Shown here: positions 55,301-64,000 of the stretch, one piece after another
Layout: every line of letters begins with the position of its first letter
Position numbering within the stretch: position 1 is the stretch's first letter
From: Tuctoria greenei
Taxonomy: Eukaryota > Streptophyta > Magnoliopsida > Poales > Poaceae
Length of the DNA stretch: 64,000 bases
Reading direction: 5' to 3'
NCBI GenBank assembly: GCA_036927565.1
Contig: JAYESD010000008.1
Span: forward strand, 169,098,922 to 169,162,921
Position numbers and translations under genes: made by a program
The notes under the pieces: generated by a model
What the model saw: the letters and a program-made list of their open reading frames with translations, nothing else
Databases searched by the model: none
Told to the model about the DNA's origin: nothing

Positions 55301-55507
55301 TCAAGTGATATGAAAATAAGCAACTACCTATGCAAGCCTATATGGACATGGTAATGCTAAAGCATCACACAATTCTCTACTAAGCACACAAGCAACAATA
55401 CATAGCAAACAATGCACCAAACAAATCACCATGCTTCCTGAGTGATCCCTATATGTTCTAAAGTATCCATTCTATCTAGACTGCGTCCTACAGCTCTGAT
55501 ACCAATT
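55301..55507 (-). other. GY3 leader (untranslated) and PBS
   Basis: Minus-strand match to 23670-23890 of GY2: the PBS TGGTATCAGAG covers 55494-55504, then the leader with the same words (gtaggacgc, tagatagaatgg). Gag and pol are absent; similarity ends near 55300. Confidence 0.8.
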
Positions 55508-58315
55508 TGTGACACCCGGTTCTGAAAAAAATGAACCAAGTGCTGTATATGTGTGCCCAGGATGTTTAACACACATACACAAGTGATTCACAAATGATAA
55601 ACATATAATTATCACAACTCAAATTAAATAAGTACTTTTATTACAATATTAAAGTAATCCTCAAATTACAACTCTAATGATCATTAATGATAATACTACT
55701 ACAGCGGAAATAATCTAAGTATGAATCTAAGCAACTAAGCAAACTAAGCATAAGGGATAGCGTGGCTCCAAGAAACACCACAGGCAAAGCTGAGCTAGCA
55801 CACAACCTAGAACTCTTCATTAACATCATGATACTCTCAATCCTGACCTACAACTATTGGTGGGGGAATTACAAGGGTGAGTAAATATCGTACTTAGCAA
55901 GTGTGGAAAGTATGACATGTAGCTTAAACAAGACATAATAATAAACAATGGCTAATTGCTGAAAAGTACATTTAAAATATATAAAAAGCATTATACTATG
56001 TCTATGTGAAGTAAACCCATCATATCCCACATAATTAACATAATACAAAACCATATTCAATATCCATTACCATTATTCCAGATTATTACCATCACCATCA
56101 TCCATGTCTATAAACATACTAGTACCAATACCATAACTAACCATCCCAAATTCCCTCTAATCATGTAGGTCATCCAAGTGCTCTTAATCGGGAGCACGAC
56201 TATCATGATAGTTTTTAACACTCTGCAGAGGTTGTACCACTTTACCCATGTGTTCGTGATTTCATCACCTTTCGGTGACTAAGAACCTCCCTTATGCTCG
56301 TGACCCGTCGGTCACATTACACACTTTCGTTGGTGTGTGGCCAAGAGATCACAAAATAGCCTTTACAAAGGGACTCTAGCATGTACGGATCCACTAAGGT
56401 TTCACCTGTGGCGATGCCTCTAACTGAGCGCATCCTAAACCAAGGGTCCCCTCTTGTGCCGTTCGGATCCCAGGGAGTCCCGCCACTCAATCCGACAATC
56501 CGACTCCCCTTCCCCACTCTTTCAAATGGTCCGCACAATACTAGCAATACCCTAATTAATCAGCTACGTCGCACCCATACTTGGCCTCGTGGTGGCACTG
56601 TAGTCCTGGCCCATTCTCTCATGAACCGATCCTTAGATCCAAGTCAAGCAAACCTCCATAACATCCAACCCAATCCAGAAACCATGCTTGCTTAGATCAC
56701 CAAGTCCCATGTTACCAATTAACCATATTCATCAATTCTCATCATCCACAACTTCATTAATTCACAATTAAGCCATTTGATTGTTTTCCCATCCCAATTA
56801 ATTAGAGCGAAGCAAAAAGGTAAAAAGCCTTTCTCGACTTTCTACAATGTATCCCAAGCGGCAAGGATGGTCAGAAAAGACTAGTAAACTCCTATCTTGG
56901 GTTTTCCCATCAATTTGACTCAAGCATGCAATTTTGCAAACAAACCATTTAAAAACAGGATCAATATGGTCAAGGACACTTGCCGTGCTCCTGAGCTTGG
57001 TTAGGGTCAAAAGCCTCAAAATTCTGGTATTGGAGGTCCTCGACAACACCCTCTAGCGCAACACCTTCTATTCCAAGCGACAAACATGCAAACACACACA
57101 ATTCAATCAAGTAATGCTCATATATTACTCAATATGATATGACATGCATGATTAATGCAATTATGTGGTAAAACTTGTTAATAATTTCCTATTAATGTTT
57201 ACCAGCTAGTTACAAAGGTTTTTAACAAGTTTGAACAGGTTTGGGATTGATTCGAGTCAATTTGGAATTAATTTAGCACAATTCAGATTCAGAGGCCGGA
57301 CAAGTCCGATACCAGGGCCGGACTAGTCCGCTCCGGCCAGAACCAACGAATTAGGGTTTCCTTGATATGCGATATTTGGGGGAATTGGGATTGAATTCAC
57401 CTGGAAAAAGAGAAAGTAGAAGGTGTACCATGTGGGTAGAACTCCAAGGGTTGAGAATTGAAGATGAAACTTGAATATTGATGATGTAAGGTTTATGATG
57501 AAGAGTTGAGGGTGGATTGGTGGTGAATAATGAAATGTTGATGAATATCTTGCTTGATCGATCCTCCTTCGTGTTCTCCTCCTCCTCCTTGCTGTTGGAT
57601 CTTCTCTTGATGGCATCTCTCATGAACTAAGGTTTGGGGTTCTTCCAATAGTGGCAAAGAGGTGAAATGGTGGGATGTTGGGTTGTTTATATAGGGGTGG
57701 AGGGTTAGGGTTTGATGGATTTCGTGTTCAAGGCGGTGGAGGATGTGTAGGGGTCCCACATGGGCTCCAAAGAGGTTAAACACGACATCCTTGGTCCCAA
57801 TGAAGGTAAATGCCCAATAACAAGTCGTGGAGGAAAAGATTGAATCCGAGTCGGGCTCACCGGACAAGTCCTTTAGGGGGGGGGGGGGCGGACTAGTCTG
57901 AGGATAGACAGAGACGAAAAAAGACAAATCCGATAAGAGGTCCGAACAAGTCCGGTCTTGTCCACAGAGGAAAATGGACAAGTTCGGCATAGATCAGACA
58001 AGTTCGGGGATTTGACAACTTATTCAAAAACAGGACCAAATATCATACTAGTCCGCACTGAACCAGGACAAGTCCGGAATGGAACATAGACCTGATCGGA
58101 CTAGTCCGCAGCAAAAACGGACAAATTCGAACGGGCTTCAGAGGGGAAAACCGGTGTAGCCCGGGGTACCAACCGTACAAGTCCGTACTTCTACAGACTT
58201 TTAAGTGTTGTTTTGCTTCTAATTCATTTTAAACTTGTTCCTTTTTATGTTGCTTAATATTAAACATGTTTAGGAATGTATGCAATGCATGATGGACAAA
58301 AATGAGGGTGTTACA
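55508..58315 (-). repeat. GY3 5' LTR (Tekay/Del family)
   Basis: 2808 bp in minus orientation; plus-strand ends tgtgacaccc and agggtgttaca. It matches GY2 LTRs along its length and has a TATA box at 57686-57694 (minus) and a GGACTAGTCC array at 57297-58185. A 12-base G run is near 57875. Confidence 0.93.
57297..58185. repeat. Palindromic GGACTAGTCC-type word array, GY3 LTR
   Basis: About 13 copies or near copies (cggacaagtccg, cggactagtccg and decayed forms): two at 57297-57335, the rest at 57855-58185. Same relative position as in GY2. Confidence 0.82.
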
Positions 58316-58461
58316 ACGGCTTCTACTACTTCGTGAACTGCAAGAACTCGCCCTTCAAGTACATGAAGACGTTCCCTTACGGGAAGTGAGACGGCTGGAA
58401 GAAGGACCGAGTGATCATTAGGTTGATCGCTATGACATGCTGGAGCTGCCTGACAGCCTTC
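58316..58461 (+). pseudogene. Fragment of a Tat antisense gene between two LTRs
   Basis: 146 bp. The plus-strand frame reads GFYYFVNCKNSPFKYMKTF and then WKKDRVIIRL, matching FIGFYYFMKRN... of the T2 antisense gene (about 37930-37800). In this orientation the parent Tat element would be on the minus strand. It is caught between the oppositely oriented LTRs GY3 and GY4. Confidence 0.72.
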
Positions 58462-60358
58462 TATAACACCCTCATTTTCATGCATCATGTCCTGCATCCA
58501 TCATTAAATATGTTTAACATTGAGCAACATAAAAAAGAACAAGTTTAAAATGAATTAGAAACAAAACTGCACTTAAGAATTCTAGGAAGTTTGGAGTAGT
58601 CCGATTTTTGTGCGGACTAGTCCGATCTCTCTCTAACTTAAATCGGACTTGTCCGTTTTGCTGCGGACCAGTCTATTTTTCTCTCTGGACACTTTCAGAC
58701 TTGTCCAATCCATTGCAGACTAGTTCGATGTATTGAATCCTTGAAATTTTGCTATGTTCCTGGACCTGTCCGGTATTCCAGCGGACTTGTTCGTTTTCTC
58801 CTCTGACTAAAGTCAGACTTGTCCGATTTTGGCCAGACTTGTCTATTTTTCCCCTCCGAATAAGTTCAGACTTGTCCGATGTCTAGTCCAGACTTGTCTG
58901 ATATCTCCCTGTCTAACTTCAGACTAGTCTGGTCCATTTCGGACTTGTCTGGTAAATCGCGACTCCGTGTTGATCTTTTGTTTCATGACTTGTTTCTTGG
59001 GTTTTATGTTAAGTGGGCCTAGGGACATCGTGCCTAACTCTTTTAGAGCCCATGTGGGACTCCAAACCGACCCCTACTTATCTCAAACTCGAAATCCACC
59101 CAACCCTAGCCCTCCACCTCTATATAAACAACCCCACCCCTTGGCTTGACATCTATTTGCCACTTTCCACCACACCCAAACACTAGCTCGTGAATAGCTG
59201 CCACCAAGAAGGGAGAAGGAGATCTAGAGCAAGGAGAAGAAGAGGAGGAAATGAAAGAGGATCAAGATCTCCATCAAGTTTCATTCTCCATCAATGATTC
59301 ACTATCAAGTTCTTTATCAACCCTAGATCGTCAAGATCCAAGTGTTGCCTCCAATACCCTTGATTCTTTAGAGTCTTGGACACCTGGTATACCTTCTACT
59401 TCCTCTTTCTTACGTAAATTCAACTCCAATCTCCAATTTCACATCAATCAAGAAAACCCTAGTTTGCTAGTTCTGTGAAGTGCAGACTAATCCAGTCCCT
59501 AGCGGACTAGTCCAATTTTCCTGGTTAAATTGTGTTTAATTAATTCTAAAATTAGATCAAATCAACTCCAAACCTGTGTAGACTTCTTAATAAACATTGT
59601 AATTGATTAATAAACATTATTAACAACTAATTTACTTTGCATTTGCATTAATCATACATGTCATGTCATATTGAGTAATATTTATGCACTCTTTGATTGT
59701 GTTTCTTGTCTTGTATGGTTGTTGCGCTGTTTAGACGAATTTGCGCAAGAGCGTACTACGGAGGATCTCCAGCACCAAGAGTTTGAAGTCTCTGATCCCA
59801 ATCAAGCCCAAGGGCAAGGAAAGTGTCCTTGAACAAATTGATCCTATATCTAAAATAAATGTTTTTTTTTGCAAAACTGCATGCTTTTGTCAATTTGATG
59901 GGAATCCTATGGTAGGAAGTTTACTAGCTTTGTTAAACCACCCTTGTCACCTGGAATTCATGGTAGAGAGTCGGGAAGAGCTTTTTACCCTTTTTTCTTC
60001 ACTTAATTAATTGGATGGAAAACAACTATACCACTTAACTTAATTAGGCATTTATGAGATTTGATTAACATGTCTGGTTAATATGATGTGGTAATGGGTG
60101 ATTTAAGCAAGCATGGTACATGGATGCGTTGGTTGTTATGGTGGTTTGCTTGCTTTAGATCTAAGGACTGGTTCATGCGAGAATAATCCAGGACTACAGT
60201 GCCACCACGAGGCCAAGTATGAGTGCGGCGTAGCTGATTAGTTACGGCTTTGCCAGTGCTATTTGGACCATTAAGGATGCTTGGGGAAGGGGTAGTAGGA
60301 TTGGGTTTGTTGATGATTGGGGGACTACCCTGGTATGTGAATGGCTCAAGAGGGGGCC
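58462..60358 (+). repeat. GY4 LTR, 3' truncated (Tekay/Del family)
   Basis: Starts tataacaccctcattttcatg (TGTAACACCC with a G-to-A change) and matches GY2 LTR to about its position 22700. T3 interrupts it at 60359. TATA box ctatataaac at 59120. The GGACTAGTCC array lies at 58595-58965. Confidence 0.9.
58595..58965. repeat. Palindromic GGACTAGTCC-type word array, GY4 LTR
   Basis: About 14 copies, many decayed at the CpG ends (cagacttgtctg and similar). Two more at 59483-59517. Confidence 0.82.
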
Positions 60359-61198
60359 TATTGGTACCTTGCGTACCAGGTACCCCATGATACGCAAGAA
60401 GTGCAAGGGAGTTCCACCTGTCAAAGTTGAAGACCTCCGTAGACCTCACGTGTCACACGGCACTGGACCCGCCTCCTTCATATGGCCAGCTCCGGCACTA
60501 CCACGTGTAATACAAGACCGAAGCTAAACTTCCTACATAGGGGAGCTCTTTGCTTGACACGTGTACAGTGACCCCAGACCTAACCTCGAGTGGAGGGAAG
60601 ATCCAGTGCCAACATGTGTGTAGCGGCTCTGGACCTACCTCCCCGCGAGGGGAAGCTCCGGATCTGCCACGTGTTGAACCTCTGGACCTACGACACCAGC
60701 GGGAATACTGACAGATCTCCAATGGCACGAACATTCAAGGGACAGTGATTGCTACAGTTACAAGGCCTGATTATGTGCCACTAATACAATATTAATGGCG
60801 CACGATTAGAAGACTCTTAATACTAGTAACGCCACCATTAAGGCGTGTTATCACACTATTATGGTGCTTAAACACACTTAATTGTGTTTAAGCAGTAATA
60901 ACAGCCGGTGCCACATGTCGAGCCAGGCAACTCATGTAACAGCCATCCCTTGGTCTATAAAAGGAATGTGCTGCACGATACAGGACAACTAAGTTCATAC
61001 ACCCACAAACATTAGTGAATCCCTAATACAACAACACACACCCCGTAGAGTAGGGTATTACGCTCAGGCATCCCGAACAACGTAAATCCTTTGTGTCATC
61101 ATCTTGTTTAAGATCTTTGCGTGCCAAAACCGTTTCAGGAACCTCCGCGGGCTACAATTTAGTAGTACCGGGGGAAGTGTCGTTCGCACGCTTTGACA
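60359..61198 (+). repeat. T3 5' LTR (Tat lineage)
   Basis: 840 bp from tattggtacc (TGTCGGTACC changed) to ctttgaca. TATAAAA at 60956-60962. It is a different subfamily from T1 and T2 but has the same PBS and the words agctccgg. Confidence 0.85.
60956..60962 (+). promoter_or_regulatory. T3 LTR TATA box
   Basis: TATAAAA in tctataaaagg, at the same place as in T2 and T4. Confidence 0.6.
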
Positions 61199-61199
61199 T

Positions 61200-61219
61200 T
61201 TGGCGCACCAGGTAGGGGG
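61200..61219 (+). other. T3 primer binding site
   Basis: ttggcgcaccaggtaggggg, one base after the LTR; the Tat-type site of T1 and T2. Confidence 0.7.
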
Positions 61220-61224
61220 GGTGC

Positions 61225-62518
61225 CTGAAGGGATCACTGTGCAACTCCGCCACAAGATCATCCAACGGCAACAACGCTGTGCAACCTGTTGGAGGGAATC
61301 TTTCCAACATGCAGCAACTAGCGGGCGCCGTCGTCCCAGTGGACACCGCACCACCACCACAACCATCTGTTCCGGCAAACAATGCTGGACAGCAGGATGA
61401 AGTACTCGCGTCTATCACAACATCAACGAACAATAATCCTAAGCACATGCTTGTTGCTGCGCGTAATCTACTCCAACGTCCACCACCTCCAGGAGCACCC
61501 CAGGGTGCGATGGAGTAGTGGAGGGCTGATGTTGAACATCTGGTTGCGGTGGCAACCAATGACATCAGCAACCAAGGCCCTGCTCCTTTAGGGCAGACAC
61601 CTTCATAGCATCAGATCTTGTCAGGAAGACTTGGTCCGCAAGCTTCATAGCACAGGAGACGAGCTGTGTCCCAACAGGTGACTTCACTGCCCCTCCAGGA
61701 CATGTCGCACCCACACCGCGTCGAGGCTTTTGACGCATGACTTGCGGTCGGAGCTCGACCATCGTTACCGATAGCAGGACGACCGTGTCCACATCGAGCG
61801 TGCTCGCGAAAGGCTGGAGGCTCGAGAAAATCCTCTTCCTTCTAGAGCGGGGGGGGGGGGGGGGGGGCTGTTCAGCCTTGGCCATGCACTTACGCATGGT
61901 CTGCTGGCCCCAGAAGTTCCGGCCTCATCTGCTGGAGAAATTCGACAGAACTGTCAATCCTGCCGAATTCCTCCAAATCTACTCCACCGCTATACTTGCG
62001 GCGGGGGGCAATGAGGTCGTGATGGCCAATTATTTTCCTGTGGCTTTGACCGGACAACCAAGTCCTGGTTCATGAGCCTATCACCTCACTCCATCAACAG
62101 TTGGGCGGAGCTATGCCAATAGTTCACCGTCAAGTTCGGGAGCTCCTACACCCGACCCGCCACTGAACTGGACCTTTTTGCTATTCAGCAAAAATCAGGA
62201 GAGTCGTTGCGATCCTTTATCCAACGATTCTCTCAGGTACGCAATACCATCCCTTCTATCTCGAACGCTTTTGTTATTGTCGCATTCAGACAGGGCATCG
62301 TGGACAAGAAAATGCTGGAGAAGCTGGCGACAAAAGAAATCACCAGTGTCATGGAACTCTTCAGCCTGGCTGACAAATATGCCAGAGCTACGGAGGGCTG
62401 TGAGATGCACTCCAAACCAGCTCCGGAGGCCAACAAGAAGCACTCCAAGGCTGAAGCCACTACCTCCGGTAGTGGAAAGAAGAAGAAGACCAACGAAAAG
62501 AAAAAGTCGTCGGCCGGC
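61225..62518 (+). pseudogene. T3 gag, 3' truncated (broken)
   Basis: The start codon region (ggatcactgtgcaactcc against ggatggtgaactcc) is destroyed. Conserved parts: VGGNLSNMQQLAGAVVP, LLQRPPPPGAPQGAME, RMVCWPQKFRPHLLEKF (out of the first frame), VNPAEFLQIYSTAIL, FRQGIVDKKMLEKLATKEI and a Lys-rich tail. Stops near 61517 (CAG to TAG), 61608 and 61650; a run of 17-18 G at 61850 marks a frameshift. A GY5 LTR cuts it at 62518, before the zinc knuckle, so no pol of T3 remains. Confidence 0.88.
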
Positions 62519-63117
62519 TGTGACACCCGGTTCCGAAAATGAACCAAGTGAACTCATATGAGTGCCCAAGACCTCAATACACATACACGAGTGGAATCAC
62601 AAAAGAGTATACAGAAAATGACCACATAACAAGATTAATTAAGCACCTTTATTACACAATTCGAAATAATCTTCAATTACAAGATCTAATGAATATTAAT
62701 GACAAGTTTGAACTAATGCAATGGAAATAACTAATTAAGCAACTAAGCAGCATCAGCAAATAGGGTATATCGCAGCTCCAATCAACACCACGGGCAAAAT
62801 TGGCGACAGACACGGCCTAGAACTCCGCGTTATCATCGTTAAACTCCCAATCCCGACCTGCAACTGTTGGTGGGGGAATTGCAAGGGTGAGTACATCCCA
62901 TACTCAACAAGTGTGGGAAGTATGACATGTAGCTGATTCAAATGACGACAATAATAATAGCTAAGTGCTGAAAAGTACATTAAAACATTTGAAAAGCAAT
63001 GTATTATATGTATGTGAAGTAAACCCATCATAAGCCATGATTAATGTCATAGTACCAGTCCATATTCCATATCCATCATTATTACACCAGATTTCACTAT
63101 TACCATTTGACCATATC
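62519..63117 (-). repeat. GY5 LTR fragment (Tekay/Del family)
   Basis: Starts on the plus strand tgtgacacccgg, like GY3 at 55508, and matches it for 600 bp. The rest is cut off by T4 at 63118. Its last bases atatc may be one copy of the T4 target duplication. Confidence 0.88.
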
Positions 63118-63979
63118 TGTCGGTGGTTTTGATCCGGCAGATCTCCCGACACTACTAAAGTGTTAGAGGAGTTTGAGGTTCGGTATGGGCGCGCGGAGAT
63201 TCCAGAAGGTGAGATGTCGAGTGACACAAGGGACACGAAGATTTACGTGGTTCGGGCCGCCTGAGCGTAATACCCTACTCCACTGGGTGTGTTGGTGTTG
63301 TATTGGATGTATGAGCTCAACGTCAGTTGAGCGTGCAAAGTCAGCGTGTCTCCAGAGTGTGTCCTATGTATCGTCGGCCTGTCCTTTTATAGTACAAGGG
63401 CAGACCGTTACAAGTTAGTCTGGCCCGACATGTGGCCCCGGCGGTTACTGATATTGATACACATTCAACACGTTTAATTACCCTTAATGACCGAGTTATG
63501 GGCTTTGACAACACCGTTATTGGTAATTAAGGTCATCCGATCGTGTGTTATTAATATAGTATTAATGACACTTGATCGGGTCTTGAAGTCCTTGATTCCA
63601 CTTTGAAGATCCGATGCCGTTGTGGAGTCTTCCGGAGGTTAGAGGATGAAGATCCGACAGTTGGACACGTGGCAGTGCCGGAGCACACTGTGGGGAACAG
63701 ATAGGTCCGGTGTTACCCGACACGTGTCAGTTCTGGAGCTTCCCTCGGTCTAGGGTTAGGTCCGGGGGTGCCATTTCGGTACATAGCCCGGAGCTTCCTC
63801 CTTGTGGGCGGTAGCTCCGGTTTGATAGTACACGTGGCGACCCTGAGACTAACCATGTTGGAGAAGCGGGTCCGGTTATGTCTGACATGTGGGCCTCCGA
63901 AGGTATTCAAATCAAGTAGATGACTTTCCCTTGAGATCTTTGCAATCCCAAGGAGTATATGGTACCCAGGGTACCGACA
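63118..63979 (-). repeat. T4 3' LTR (Tat lineage)
   Basis: 862 bp, tgtcggtgg to taccgaca, same family and orientation as the T1 LTR. The adjoining polypurine tract on its right identifies it as the 3' LTR of a minus-strand element that continues outside the window. TATA box on the minus strand at 63385-63391. Confidence 0.9.
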
Positions 63980-64000
63980 GTGGCCCCCTGGGCCCACCTC
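63980..64000 (-). other. T4 polypurine tract
   Basis: Minus strand reads GAGGTGGGCCCAGGGGGCCA before the LTR, the same tract as T2 38811-38830. The element body lies to the right of the window. Confidence 0.75.

Noticed and set aside
61850..61867. Long G runs (14522, 37869, 57875, 61850) as G-quadruplex elements
   Set aside because: Single homopolymer runs whose length varies between copies; they look like slippage or sequencing-prone sites rather than designed motifs.

Overview
The window is a plant nuclear heterochromatin sequence, most probably from a grass (Poaceae). It contains no convincing host gene, rRNA, tRNA or CRISPR array. Essentially all of it is LTR retrotransposon sequence: Tat-lineage Ty3 elements, Tekay/Del-type chromoviruses with 2.7-2.8 kb LTRs and a tRNA-iMet primer site, and SIRE/Maximus-like Ty1-copia elements. 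Nearly every reading frame is broken. Many stops look like C-to-T (or G-to-A) decay of Gln, Arg and Trp codons, as expected for methylated silent DNA. The species was not determined.

Layout. 1-7455: minus-strand Tat element T1 (5' LTR 6561-7455; its 3' LTR lies left of the window). 7456-8165: unassigned AT-rich DNA. 8166-10260 plus 54617-54653: minus-strand copia CP1 (gag remnant, PBS, 5' LTR), split by the large insertion GY1. 10261-54611: GY1, an old chromovirus bounded by 5-bp target duplications (gccca). Four things sit inside GY1: solo gypsy LTR SL1 (11736-14382, TSD atttg) in its 5' LTR; solo copia LTR SL2 (14508-16141, TSD gtagg) in its leader; Tat element T2 (16224-39683, TSD gatag/aatag); and a truncated copia CP2 (39689-42800). 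T2 is itself split by GY2 (20840-31311, TSD cccga/cccaa), a structurally complete, youngest-looking chromovirus with two 2827-bp LTRs. GY1 then continues with an extra ORF before gag, gag, protease, RT, RNase H, integrase, chromodomain remnant and 3' LTR (51885-54611). 54654-54950: fragment of an older copia RT (CP3). 55300-63117: broken LTRs GY3, GY4 and GY5 and Tat fragment T3. 63118-64000: 3' LTR and polypurine tract of minus-strand Tat element T4, which runs off the right edge.

Most notable observations: (1) up to five nesting levels (CP3 > CP1 > GY1 > T2 > GY2), the inner three joined by TSDs; (2) a 3351-bp tandem duplication inside GY1 (41999-45349 and 45350-48700) with a 4-bp microhomology junction and mosaic divergence (flanks about 3-5 percent, a 1.6-kb core almost identical), suggesting gene conversion; (3) a long antisense gene in T2 (38416 to 34877, minus strand) with a conserved N-terminal domain, Pro/Ala-rich centre, coiled coil and a 77-bp GT-AG intron; (4) dense arrays of a near-palindromic GGACTAGTCC / GGACTTGTCC word in the LTRs of both copia and gypsy elements; (5) an extra ORF upstream of gag in GY1. 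Coordinates of LTR ends and TSDs were read by eye and should be good to a few bases; domain borders inside decayed genes are approximate.
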